DNA of 56,795 bases, from assembly GCA_017450685.1 (NCBI GenBank), contig JAFSTB010000012.1, positions 1-56,795 on the forward strand, read 5' to 3'. Below the pieces are notes generated by a model, which saw only the letters and a list, made by a program, of their open reading frames with translations, ran no database searches and was not told where the DNA came from. Shown piece by piece: positions 8,891 through 15,598 of this stretch. The translations under genes and the position numbers were made by a program. The DNA comes from Paludibacteraceae bacterium. GTDB lineage: Bacteria; Bacteroidota; Bacteroidia; Bacteroidales; Paludibacteraceae. The stretch's first letter is position 1; each line of letters begins with the position of its first letter.

Positions 8891-10165
8891 TTATCCTCCG
8901 AAGTTATCGAAGCGTATATCATCGTCGCTTACTCCGAGTGAGTGGAGCAGGTCGAGGACGGTTTTAGCCATCATAGGAGGTCCGCACAGGTAGTATTCGA
9001 TGTCTTCCGGTGCTTCGTGTTGCTTGAGATAGGTATCGCCCATCACCGGTGCTATGAAGCCCGCCGTATATTTGACGCCGAGGTTGTCGGCTTTGGGGTC
9101 GGGACGGTCCAGAGCAAGGTGGAAATGGAAGTTGGGGAACTCCTTCTCCAGTGCGAGGAAGTCGTCGAGGAAGAACACTTCGTCCAATGCGCGAGCACCG
9201 TAGAAGTAGTGCATCTCACGGTCGCGGCAGTTGCGTGTCTTGAGCATGTGCATTATCTGAGCGCGGAGAGGAGCCATACCGGCACCGCCACCTACCCATA
9301 TCATCTCTTTCTTAGAGTCATAGACGGGTCGGAACTCGCCATAAGGACCTGACATCATCACCTTATCGCCGGGTTTGAGCGAGAAGATATATGTTGATGC
9401 TATGCCGCACGGCACGTCTTGGAAGCCCGGTCCTTGCTCTTTTGGTTTGAAGGGTGGAGTGGCGATACGCACGGTGAGAGTGATGATATCACCTTCGTCG
9501 GGGTAGTTGGCCATTGAATAAGCGCGGATAGTGGCTTCGGTGTTTTTCTGTTTGAGACCGAAGAGTCCGAACTTCTCCCAAGCGGGCAGATAGAGGTCGC
9601 CGATGAGCGACTTATCCATATCGCGGTTGTAGTCGATATCGTATTCGGGGATACGTATCTGTGCATACGAACCGGGTTCGAAGTCCATGTGTTCGCCTGC
9701 CGGCAGTTTGACTTTGAACTCTTTGATGAAGGTAGCCACGTTCTTATTGGAGATGACTTCACATTCCCATTCTTTGACACCGAGGATGGACTCGTCCATT
9801 TTCAGTTTCAAGTCGTTTTTCACTTTCACTTGGCAACCTAAACGCCAATGGTCGTTTTGTTGTTTGCGTGAGAAGTGGACGGTCTCGGTAGGCAGGATCT
9901 CTCCGCCACCTTCGAGCACTTGACATTTGCATTGTCCGCATGAGCCTTTGCCGCCGCAGGCCGATGGCAGGTGAACGCCTGCGTTGTTAAGTGAGGCGAG
10001 AAGGGTGCCACCGGCGGGAAGAGTGTATTCTTTGTCGCCATTGATGACAACGTGTACATCGCCTGAAGCCACTAAATAGCGTTTGGCTACGAGCAGGATG
10101 ATAACGAGCAGGAGTATAACTACAAGAAATACTGCAACTGCATAAAGGATTGCTGTTATATTCAT
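8891..10165 (-). CDS. nqrF: Na+-translocating NADH:quinone reductase subunit F
   Basis: The NADH-oxidising subunit of the Na+-pumping Nqr complex in the inner membrane. There is one N-terminal transmembrane helix (about residues 7-27). A [2Fe-2S] ferredoxin domain has the cysteine cluster ACGGKGSCGQCKC (about 69-81). A FAD-binding domain includes RAYSMANYP, and an NAD-binding domain includes IWVGGGAGMAPLRAQ and YYLCGPPMM. The C terminus FDNFGG is typical. The length of 424 residues is close to other NqrF proteins. It is the last gene of the nqr operon, 13 nt after nqrE. Confidence 0.97.
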   Translation of the reverse strand: MNITAILYAVAVFLVVILLLVIILLVAKRYLVASGDVHVVINGDKEYTLPAGGTLLASLNNAGVHLPSACGGKGSCGQCKCQVLEGGGEILPTETVHFSRKQQNDHWRLGCQVKVKNDLKLKMDESILGVKEWECEVISNKNVATFIKEFKVKLPAGEHMDFEPGSYAQIRIPEYDIDYNRDMDKSLIGDLYLPAWEKFGLFGLKQKNTEATIRAYSMANYPDEGDIITLTVRIATPPFKPKEQGPGFQDVPCGIASTYIFSLKPGDKVMMSGPYGEFRPVYDSKKEMIWVGGGAGMAPLRAQIMHMLKTRNCRDREMHYFYGARALDEVFFLDDFLALEKEFPNFHFHLALDRPDPKADNLGVKYTAGFIAPVMGDTYLKQHEAPEDIEYYLCGPPMMAKTVLDLLHSLGVSDDDIRFDNFGG

Positions 10166-10178
10166 ATTCTTGTCCTCC

Positions 10179-10787
10179 TTAAATATTCAGTCCGCTGAAG
10201 CACATGAAAGCGAGTGCCATCAGTCCGACGGTAATGAAAGTGATACCTATACCCTGCAAAGGTTTGGGTACATCGTTATACTCCATTTTCTCTCTTATAC
10301 CTGCGAGTGCTACGATAGCGAGCAGCCATCCTAAGCCGGAGCCGATGGCGAAGGCGAAAGCGTCGCCGATGTTAGCGATGGCTTTCACGTTTTCGTGGTC
10401 GAGTAGTACGCGTTGTTGCATAAAGAGAGAAGCACCCATAATAGCGCAGTTGACGGCTATGAGGGGGAGGAAGATACCGAGTGAGTTATAGAGTGAGGGT
10501 GAGAACTTCTCCACAACCATCTCCACCAATTGTACGATGGCGGCGATGACGGCTATGAAGAGGATAAAACTCAGATAACCCAGTTGGAGAGGTTCGAGTA
10601 CATGGACCTGCAAGAGGTAGTTGACGGGTAGAGTGATCATTTCCACGAACACCACTGCCACGCCCAAGCCCAGTGAGGTCTTAACATCCTTCGACACTGC
10701 AAGGTATGAGCACATACCGAGGAAGAAGGCGAATATCATATTGTCGGCAAAAATACTGCGGACAAACAAACTTAAAGCATGTTCCAT
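10179..10787 (-). CDS. nqrE: Na+-translocating NADH:quinone reductase subunit E
   Basis: A 202-residue integral membrane subunit with about six transmembrane helices. NqrE and NqrD form the pseudo-symmetric pair that carries an intramembrane iron-sulfur centre. The start [24 protein letters not shown] and [16 protein letters not shown] are diagnostic of NqrE, and the cysteine in VNCAIMG is the expected cluster ligand. It is separated from nqrD by an inserted four-helix-bundle gene, whereas nqrD and nqrE are usually adjacent. Confidence 0.97.
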   Translation of the reverse strand: MEHALSLFVRSIFADNMIFAFFLGMCSYLAVSKDVKTSLGLGVAVVFVEMITLPVNYLLQVHVLEPLQLGYLSFILFIAVIAAIVQLVEMVVEKFSPSLYNSLGIFLPLIAVNCAIMGASLFMQQRVLLDHENVKAIANIGDAFAFAIGSGLGWLLAIVALAGIREKMEYNDVPKPLQGIGITFITVGLMALAFMCFSGLNI

Positions 10788-10808
10788 TTTATTTCGTTAT
10801 TTTGAGTA

Positions 10809-10818
10809 CAGAATACAG
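10809..10818. repeat. 10-bp inverted repeat flanking the inserted gene (left copy)
   Basis: CAGAATACAG here is the exact reverse complement of CTGTATTCTG at 11246-11255. The two copies bracket the four-helix-bundle gene at 10853-11227. A related GTACAGAC lies at 10827-10834. Together they suggest that the gene and its flanks were inserted between nqrD and nqrE as a unit. Confidence 0.6.
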
Positions 10819-10852
10819 AGTAAAGAGTACAGACTTATTATGTGTTAGCGGG

Positions 10853-11227
10853 TTATATGACTACCGGGATCACGTTGCCTTCATCAAGGTGACATTTGAA
10901 ACCCGTAATCATCATTTGCAACTTATCAGTACGTCCTTGCAGAGCAAGCGATTGCTCCAAAGTTAGATAGCCGATACGTTCAGATAACATAATATGTGTG
11001 TTCAATTCAAACAAAGAGCCCAATGCAATCATTAAGAAATGAGAGAAATCCTTGTCACTACGACCGGAGCCCTCAGCGATATTGGAAGGCACAGACACAG
11101 CCGCACGGGTCATCTGCGAAATAAGACCATAAGTTTCCATTTTAGGTAGAACTTGGGTTATCTCGTAAACGGCTTGCGCCAAATCCATAGCGTCTTTCCA
11201 TATCTGTAAGTTCCTAAAGTGATGCAT
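10853..11227 (-). CDS. Four-helix bundle protein (23S rRNA-intervening-sequence type) inserted in the nqr operon
   Basis: A 124-residue protein of the S23 / IVS-associated four-helix-bundle family (TIGR02436). FRNLQIWKDAMDLAQAVYEI at the N terminus, SVPSNIAEGSGRSDKDFSHF (about residues 50-69) and the later LITEL-type region (here LFELNTHIMLSERIGYL) are the signature blocks. Family members are found inside 23S rRNA intervening sequences and at scattered chromosomal sites, and their molecular role is not established. Here the gene sits between nqrD (63-nt gap) and nqrE (65-nt gap) in the same orientation. It is bracketed by a 10-bp inverted repeat, which looks like an insertion that kept the operon readable. 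Confidence 0.88.
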   Translation of the reverse strand: MHHFRNLQIWKDAMDLAQAVYEITQVLPKMETYGLISQMTRAAVSVPSNIAEGSGRSDKDFSHFLMIALGSLFELNTHIMLSERIGYLTLEQSLALQGRTDKLQMMITGFKCHLDEGNVIPVVI

Positions 11228-11245
11228 CGCTATTTGTAATTAGGT

Positions 11246-11255
11246 CTGTATTCTG
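11246..11255. repeat. 10-bp inverted repeat flanking the inserted gene (right copy)
   Basis: CTGTATTCTG is the partner of CAGAATACAG at 10809-10818. A second partial copy, GTCTGTATTCAGTC, follows at about 11267-11280, just before the end of nqrD. Confidence 0.6.
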
Positions 11256-11290
11256 TCAGTGTAACGGTCTGTATTCAGTCTTCTTATACA

Positions 11291-11911
11291 TTACTTCTTC
11301 TCATCGTTAATTGCGCGGTGTGCCCAAATTATGCATCCTACCAAGATGAGTGCCATAGCGGGCATAAGCATCATACCGCAGTTCTCATAGCCATGGTCGT
11401 AGCACCATTGCGGGATAACCGGATAACCTAACAGTTTGCCGCTACCCAATAGTTCGCGCACGAAAGCCACTACAACCAATATCCAAGCATAGCCGAAGCC
11501 GTTGCCCAGACCGTCGAGCAGACTGTCGAAGGCATTGTTGGACATAGCGTAGGCTTCCAAACGCCCCATCAGAATACAGTTGGTGATGATAAGTCCGAGA
11601 TAGACACTCAACTGCATTGCCACATCGTAGGCAAAGGCTTTGAGCACTTCACTCACTATGGTCACCAACGCAGCCACCACCACCAATTGGATGATGATAC
11701 GTATGCGGGTAGGGATGGATTTGCGAATGAGCGAAACAACGACATTGGACATTGCCACTATCAGTGTTACGCTTATACCCATCACTAATGCCGGCTTGAG
11801 TTGCACTGTCACGGCGAGAGCCGAACAGATACCCAAGATCTGCACCAGTACGGGGTTATTGACGTTGAGAGGACCTAAAAAAGCCTCTTTTGATTTCTTA
11901 CTCAGTGCCAT
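11291..11911 (-). CDS. nqrD: Na+-translocating NADH:quinone reductase subunit D
   Basis: A 206-residue multi-helix membrane subunit of Nqr and partner of NqrE. LNVNNPVLVQILGICSALAV near the N terminus carries the conserved cysteine expected to ligate the intramembrane iron-sulfur centre. LGLIITNCILMGRLEAYAM carries the second, and LDGLGNGFGYAWIL is the usual NqrD motif. It lies 3 nt downstream of nqrC and was probably adjacent to nqrE before the four-helix-bundle gene was inserted. Confidence 0.97.
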   Translation of the reverse strand: MALSKKSKEAFLGPLNVNNPVLVQILGICSALAVTVQLKPALVMGISVTLIVAMSNVVVSLIRKSIPTRIRIIIQLVVVAALVTIVSEVLKAFAYDVAMQLSVYLGLIITNCILMGRLEAYAMSNNAFDSLLDGLGNGFGYAWILVVVAFVRELLGSGKLLGYPVIPQWCYDHGYENCGMMLMPAMALILVGCIIWAHRAINDEKK

Positions 11912-11914
11912 TGA

Positions 11915-12820
11915 TTAGTCCTCCATTTGTTTGGTTTCACATTTCTTTTCTGAGCAGGTGTCGGTGTTCTTGCAGCATGCTTCGGTGTTTTGGCAGCAAG
12001 CGTTGTTGTCCTTGCAGCATTTCTCGCCGTTGTTGCAGCAGGCGCAGTCTTGGCAGCCGTTTTGGCAGCATTGAGCGCAACCGTCTTTGCAGCAGTCTTG
12101 ACAACCGTTTTGGCAGTTGTCGCAGCCACATTGACTGCAAGCGGCCTGCTGGTTGCAACTTGCCTTTTCTTGCGGACATACCCTGCTGTCCATAAGGAAA
12201 GTGCTGTATTCCTGCAAGTTAGAGACTAACATATCGCTAACGCCGGTAGAGGTGATTGTAGCACCCGAAACGGCATCCACCTGATAGTCAGCACCGGCTT
12301 CGCATACCTTGCCTTGCTTCATTACAGCCACCGAGACGATATTACCGTCCTTGCGTATCTTCTTTTCTTTGAACTGATTACGGAAATCTTCTTCCACTAT
12401 GAGAGCACCCAAACCCGGAGTCTCACTCTCGTGGTTGAAGTTGATGCCGTATATAGTGTTCTTATCCTCATTAAGAGCGAGATAACCTCCGATGCCGCCC
12501 CATAAGCCTTGTCCGTGAAGACGAAGTATATATTTGGTCTGTCCGTCCACGGTGAAGCGAATGATGTCGGCGTTCTTTTCGTCGGCATTCATCTGCAAGG
12601 TGTCTTGCACCAAAGCGTCATAGAGAGCGGCGGGGTTGTCGCAGTTCTTCAAATCCTGATTGAGAGCCACCAACATCTGTTTCTGCATATCCAGACGCAC
12701 ATTTGCCTCTTGACGGGCTTTCAGACCTTGGTTGACCACTGCCAGTAGTACTGCCACGATGATAACCATCACCACGGCATAAACAATCGTATAAACGTTG
12801 CTTTCGGTATTCATTTTCAT
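11915..12820 (-). CDS. nqrC: Na+-translocating NADH:quinone reductase subunit C with cysteine-rich C-terminal tail
   Basis: The 301-residue subunit carries covalently bound FMN on the periplasmic side. One N-terminal transmembrane helix lies at about residues 9-29. The FMN-binding domain includes ETPGLGALI (about 132-141) and the flavinylation motif VSGATITS, with Thr188 as the predicted FMN attachment site. The ordinary NqrC sequence ends near residue 213. Residues 215-294 then form an extension with 24 cysteines in 80 residues, seven of them CC pairs, spaced by short Asn/Gln/Asp/Lys linkers. Such a tail is not part of the NqrC I know. If exported with the FMN domain it would be periplasmic, and metal binding or disulfide structure are both possible. 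The reading frame is intact through the tail to its stop. Confidence 0.95.
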   Translation of the reverse strand: MKMNTESNVYTIVYAVVMVIIVAVLLAVVNQGLKARQEANVRLDMQKQMLVALNQDLKNCDNPAALYDALVQDTLQMNADEKNADIIRFTVDGQTKYILRLHGQGLWGGIGGYLALNEDKNTIYGINFNHESETPGLGALIVEEDFRNQFKEKKIRKDGNIVSVAVMKQGKVCEAGADYQVDAVSGATITSTGVSDMLVSNLQEYSTFLMDSRVCPQEKASCNQQAACSQCGCDNCQNGCQDCCKDGCAQCCQNGCQDCACCNNGEKCCKDNNACCQNTEACCKNTDTCSEKKCETKQMED

Positions 12821-12833
12821 AACTGTGTCCTCC

Positions 12834-14030
12834 TTATGCTCTTTTCATACGACGATTGATATTAACGCGCACCACACACCAGTCGATAAGCGGAGCGAAG
12901 GTGTTGCCGAGCAGGATGGCGAGCATCATACCTTCGGGATAACCCGGGTTGAGCACGCGTATCACTATCACCATAAATCCGATCAGTGCGCCGTAAATCC
13001 ACTTACCGCACTCGGTGCGAGCGGAAGTGACGGGGTCGGTAGCCATAAAGACGGCACCGAACATCAGACCGCCGGTTACGAGGTGCATATACCATGGGAA
13101 ATGCGCGGCAGCGGTGTCCGGACCGAACATATTAAACAGCCAAGCGGTGAGAGCGGCAGTGCCGAAGATGCTGAGCATCGTCTTCCACGAAGCCACGCCG
13201 GTGCAGAGCAGCAGGCATGCGCCGAGCAGGATAGCCCAACCGCAAGTCTCACCCACTGAACCCGGAATCAAACCGTTGAAAGCCGTCCAGAAACCGACAG
13301 GCAGCATATTAGCGTCAGCCGAAGTGGCAAGCATACCTAATGGTGTAGCGCCTGAGAAACCGTCCACGGCTGTCATCGTGCTGTCCCAACCCCAAGTGCC
13401 GCCGGTGCGAACGAAGACACTGTCGCCGGTCATGTGCGACGGATAAGCGAAGAAAAGGAAAGCGCGGGCTATAAGTGCCACATTGAAGATGTTGTAGCCG
13501 GTGCCGCCGAACACTTCTTTGGCGAAGATAACGGCAAAAGCAGTGGCAATAGCCACCATCCACAACGGGGTGTTGATAGGCACGATAAGAGGGATGATGA
13601 AACCTGTTACGAGGAAACCTTCAGCCACCTCTTCGTGTTTGATCTGTGCCACAATGAACTCGATGCCCAGACCGGTGACATAACTGACAATAATAAAAGG
13701 CAGAACTGCCAGTAAGCCGAAGCCGAAGGCTTTCCACCAAAGTTCGCAAGTGAGACCTGTGCAAGGTATCTGACCGGTTGCCAACAGGTGCTGATAACCC
13801 ACATTGAACATACCAAAGAGCAGGGCAGGTACGAGAGCCAACACTACAAGTATCATTGTACGTTTGCTATCGCTACCGTCGTGTATCTGTGAGCCAAGAC
13901 GTTTGGCAGTGGTGTTAGGGGTGAAGAGGAACGTATCGAAGGCATCATAGAAACTGCTCAAGAAAGACAGTTTGCCTCCTTCTTCGAAGTTCTTGCCGAA
14001 CTTCTTCCATATCTGATAGAACTTTTCCAT
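12834..14030 (-). CDS. nqrB: Na+-translocating NADH:quinone reductase subunit B
   Basis: The 398-residue multi-helix membrane subunit forms the Na+ pathway and binds covalent FMN and riboflavin. The flavinylation motif VDGFSGATPLGML is present (threonine of SGAT). LGSQIHDGSDSKRTMILVVL near the N terminus, AEGFLVTGFIIPLIVP and MATDPVTSARTECGKWIYG near the C terminus are all typical. It is 13 nt upstream of nqrC and 7 nt downstream of nqrA, consistent with one transcript. Confidence 0.97.
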   Translation of the reverse strand: MEKFYQIWKKFGKNFEEGGKLSFLSSFYDAFDTFLFTPNTTAKRLGSQIHDGSDSKRTMILVVLALVPALLFGMFNVGYQHLLATGQIPCTGLTCELWWKAFGFGLLAVLPFIIVSYVTGLGIEFIVAQIKHEEVAEGFLVTGFIIPLIVPINTPLWMVAIATAFAVIFAKEVFGGTGYNIFNVALIARAFLFFAYPSHMTGDSVFVRTGGTWGWDSTMTAVDGFSGATPLGMLATSADANMLPVGFWTAFNGLIPGSVGETCGWAILLGACLLLCTGVASWKTMLSIFGTAALTAWLFNMFGPDTAAAHFPWYMHLVTGGLMFGAVFMATDPVTSARTECGKWIYGALIGFMVIVIRVLNPGYPEGMMLAILLGNTFAPLIDWCVVRVNINRRMKRA

Positions 14031-14037
14031 AGCCGTG

Positions 14038-15390
14038 TTACTCTATTTGTTGTTTCATGTTATCCAAGGCTTCGCGTACTATGGCTTGAAGCGGCATCTT
14101 GCTGGTGCAGACATACTCGCACAAAGCAAAGTCTTCTGGTGCCACTTCGTTGGCGCCTAACTGCTCCATCTTGTCCAGATTGCCGGCGATCATCGCTTTG
14201 ATGAGATATTCGGGGTAGATGTCCATAGGGAACACTTTGTCATACTCACCGCTAACGATGATAGCGCGTCTGCCACCTTTGAGACGGGCATCCCATTGGT
14301 AGGTTTTCTTGCCGAACCAACTGCGTGTGAGGCAGTTGTCGAGCATAGAAGCAGGGTCGGTCTTACCGAAATGGAAATCGTTGAAGCGAGGCAGCATCCA
14401 ACCCATAAACTCGTGAGTCTCAGTGCCTTCAGCGATTATGGTATATTGGTTGTCATATACCGATATCACCTCTTCTTCTGCTGTTTGCATACCGCTCAAT
14501 GCGTTGCCGCGAACGATACGGAAAGAGGCTTCGCGATGGATAGTTCCTTTAGTCAGAGCCGACACAGGCATACCTTCCGTCACGCGATAGTACTGTTGCT
14601 CCATTGCCATCGGACCGGTTAGTGCCACCAACTTCTGTTTGTTCACCTTACCGGTAGTGAGCAGACGACCGATAAGAATGGCATCTTGCACATTCAGAGT
14701 CCACATTGTGTCACCCTTACACATTGGCAGCACATGGTTGATCTGAACACCCGCATTACCTGCGGGATGCGGACCTGCCACTTCATACAGTGTGCAGTTT
14801 TTCAGGTTGTTGAACTCCGTTACCTGCTTACCTGCTTGCAGCCCTACATACACAGGTGCCACCTTGCTTAATGCGGTGACGGCTGCTTGCAGCACAGCAC
14901 CTTGACCCTTGAGCACGAAGCCGTAGTCAGGGGCTAAAGGAGCGGTGTCAAACGTACTGAGGAAGATAGCACGAGGCTGTTTGCCGGGCAAAGCGATACA
15001 GTCGTACGGACGTTGCTTGATAAGAGGCCATAAACCGGACTCAAACAGCAACTCACGCAACTCACGCTTCGTGTCAAACACCTTGTACTCCTGCTCGGCA
15101 TCGGCTTCAATATCAATGGATAACACCTTGCGTCTGTCGCCGCGCACTATCTGCTGAACAGTGCCGCTGACAGGAGAGGTGAAAAGCATTGATTCCGACG
15201 TCTTATCGTGGAAGAGAGGGTCACCTGCCTTCACACGAGCACCGGCTTTCACCAACAACTTAGGGGTGATACCGGCGTAATGGTCGGGCACTATATGGAA
15301 CACAGACGGCTGATTGACGCTGCATATTGTCTTGGCAGCCACGCCTTCCATAGGAATGTCCAAACCACGCTTAACGAGGATTTGTTGCAT
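14038..15390 (-). CDS. nqrA: Na+-translocating NADH:quinone reductase subunit A
   Basis: The 450-residue cytoplasmic subunit is associated with the quinone site. The N terminus KRGLDIPMEG and the barrel-sandwich segment VKAGARVKAGDPLFHDKTS are characteristic, as are VSGTVQQIVRGDRRKVLSI and, near the C terminus, FALCEYVCTSKMPLQAIVRE. It is the first gene of the nqr operon and is transcribed from the promoter at 15478-15509. That promoter shares an unusual 10-bp box with the divergent glycosidase promoter. Confidence 0.97.
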   Translation of the reverse strand: MQQILVKRGLDIPMEGVAAKTICSVNQPSVFHIVPDHYAGITPKLLVKAGARVKAGDPLFHDKTSESMLFTSPVSGTVQQIVRGDRRKVLSIDIEADAEQEYKVFDTKRELRELLFESGLWPLIKQRPYDCIALPGKQPRAIFLSTFDTAPLAPDYGFVLKGQGAVLQAAVTALSKVAPVYVGLQAGKQVTEFNNLKNCTLYEVAGPHPAGNAGVQINHVLPMCKGDTMWTLNVQDAILIGRLLTTGKVNKQKLVALTGPMAMEQQYYRVTEGMPVSALTKGTIHREASFRIVRGNALSGMQTAEEEVISVYDNQYTIIAEGTETHEFMGWMLPRFNDFHFGKTDPASMLDNCLTRSWFGKKTYQWDARLKGGRRAIIVSGEYDKVFPMDIYPEYLIKAMIAGNLDKMEQLGANEVAPEDFALCEYVCTSKMPLQAIVREALDNMKQQIE

Positions 15391-15477
15391 TGTGATGTTA
15401 GTTATTTAGTTATTGAATTATTGTTCCAACTGAGGCTCTTTACACAATCGTTGACACTATGCCGCATAAAAAGCGCA

Positions 15478-15509
15478 CAAAGGTACGGCGGCTTTTCCGA
15501 TTGTGCAAG
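15478..15509 (-). promoter_or_regulatory. Promoter of the nqr operon
   Basis: On the minus strand, TACCTTTG is the complement of 15478-15485. A CTTG -33 candidate (complement of 15506-15509) lies 20 nt away. The box ATCGGAAAAG (complement of 15492-15501) ends 6 nt upstream of TACCTTTG. The same box with the same spacing occurs in the divergent promoter. Confidence 0.75.
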
Positions 15510-15562
15510 TGCGCAAGCAATTTGACATAAAAATTGTTCTCAATTTTGCGATATCGGAAAAG
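15492..15562. promoter_or_regulatory. Symmetric 10-bp operator-like inverted repeat between divergent promoters
   Basis: CTTTTCCGAT (15492-15501) and ATCGGAAAAG (15553-15562) are perfect reverse complements. Each half-site ends exactly 6 nt from the TACCTTTG of its own promoter, so both promoters read ATCGGAAAAG-N6-TACCTTTG. This lies between the -33 and -7 elements, where a repressor or activator would act. It implies common control of nqr and the glycosidase-mutarotase gene. Confidence 0.65.
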
Positions 15563-15576
15563 TGTTTGTACCTTTG
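15545..15576 (+). promoter_or_regulatory. Promoter of the GH2-mutarotase gene
   Basis: TTTG (15545-15548) and TACCTTTG (15569-15576) with a 20-nt spacer. The ATG follows at 15599. The spacer contains the ATCGGAAAAG half-site described separately. Confidence 0.8.
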
Positions 15577-15598
15577 CACGCAATAAATTAACACGGTT

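Noticed and set aside
11937..12179. Alternative-frame Arg/Leu/Gln-rich open frame over the NqrC cysteine tail
   Set aside because: It is a frame shadow of the repetitive tail. The cysteine-rich frame is continuous with NqrC, which has the real start.
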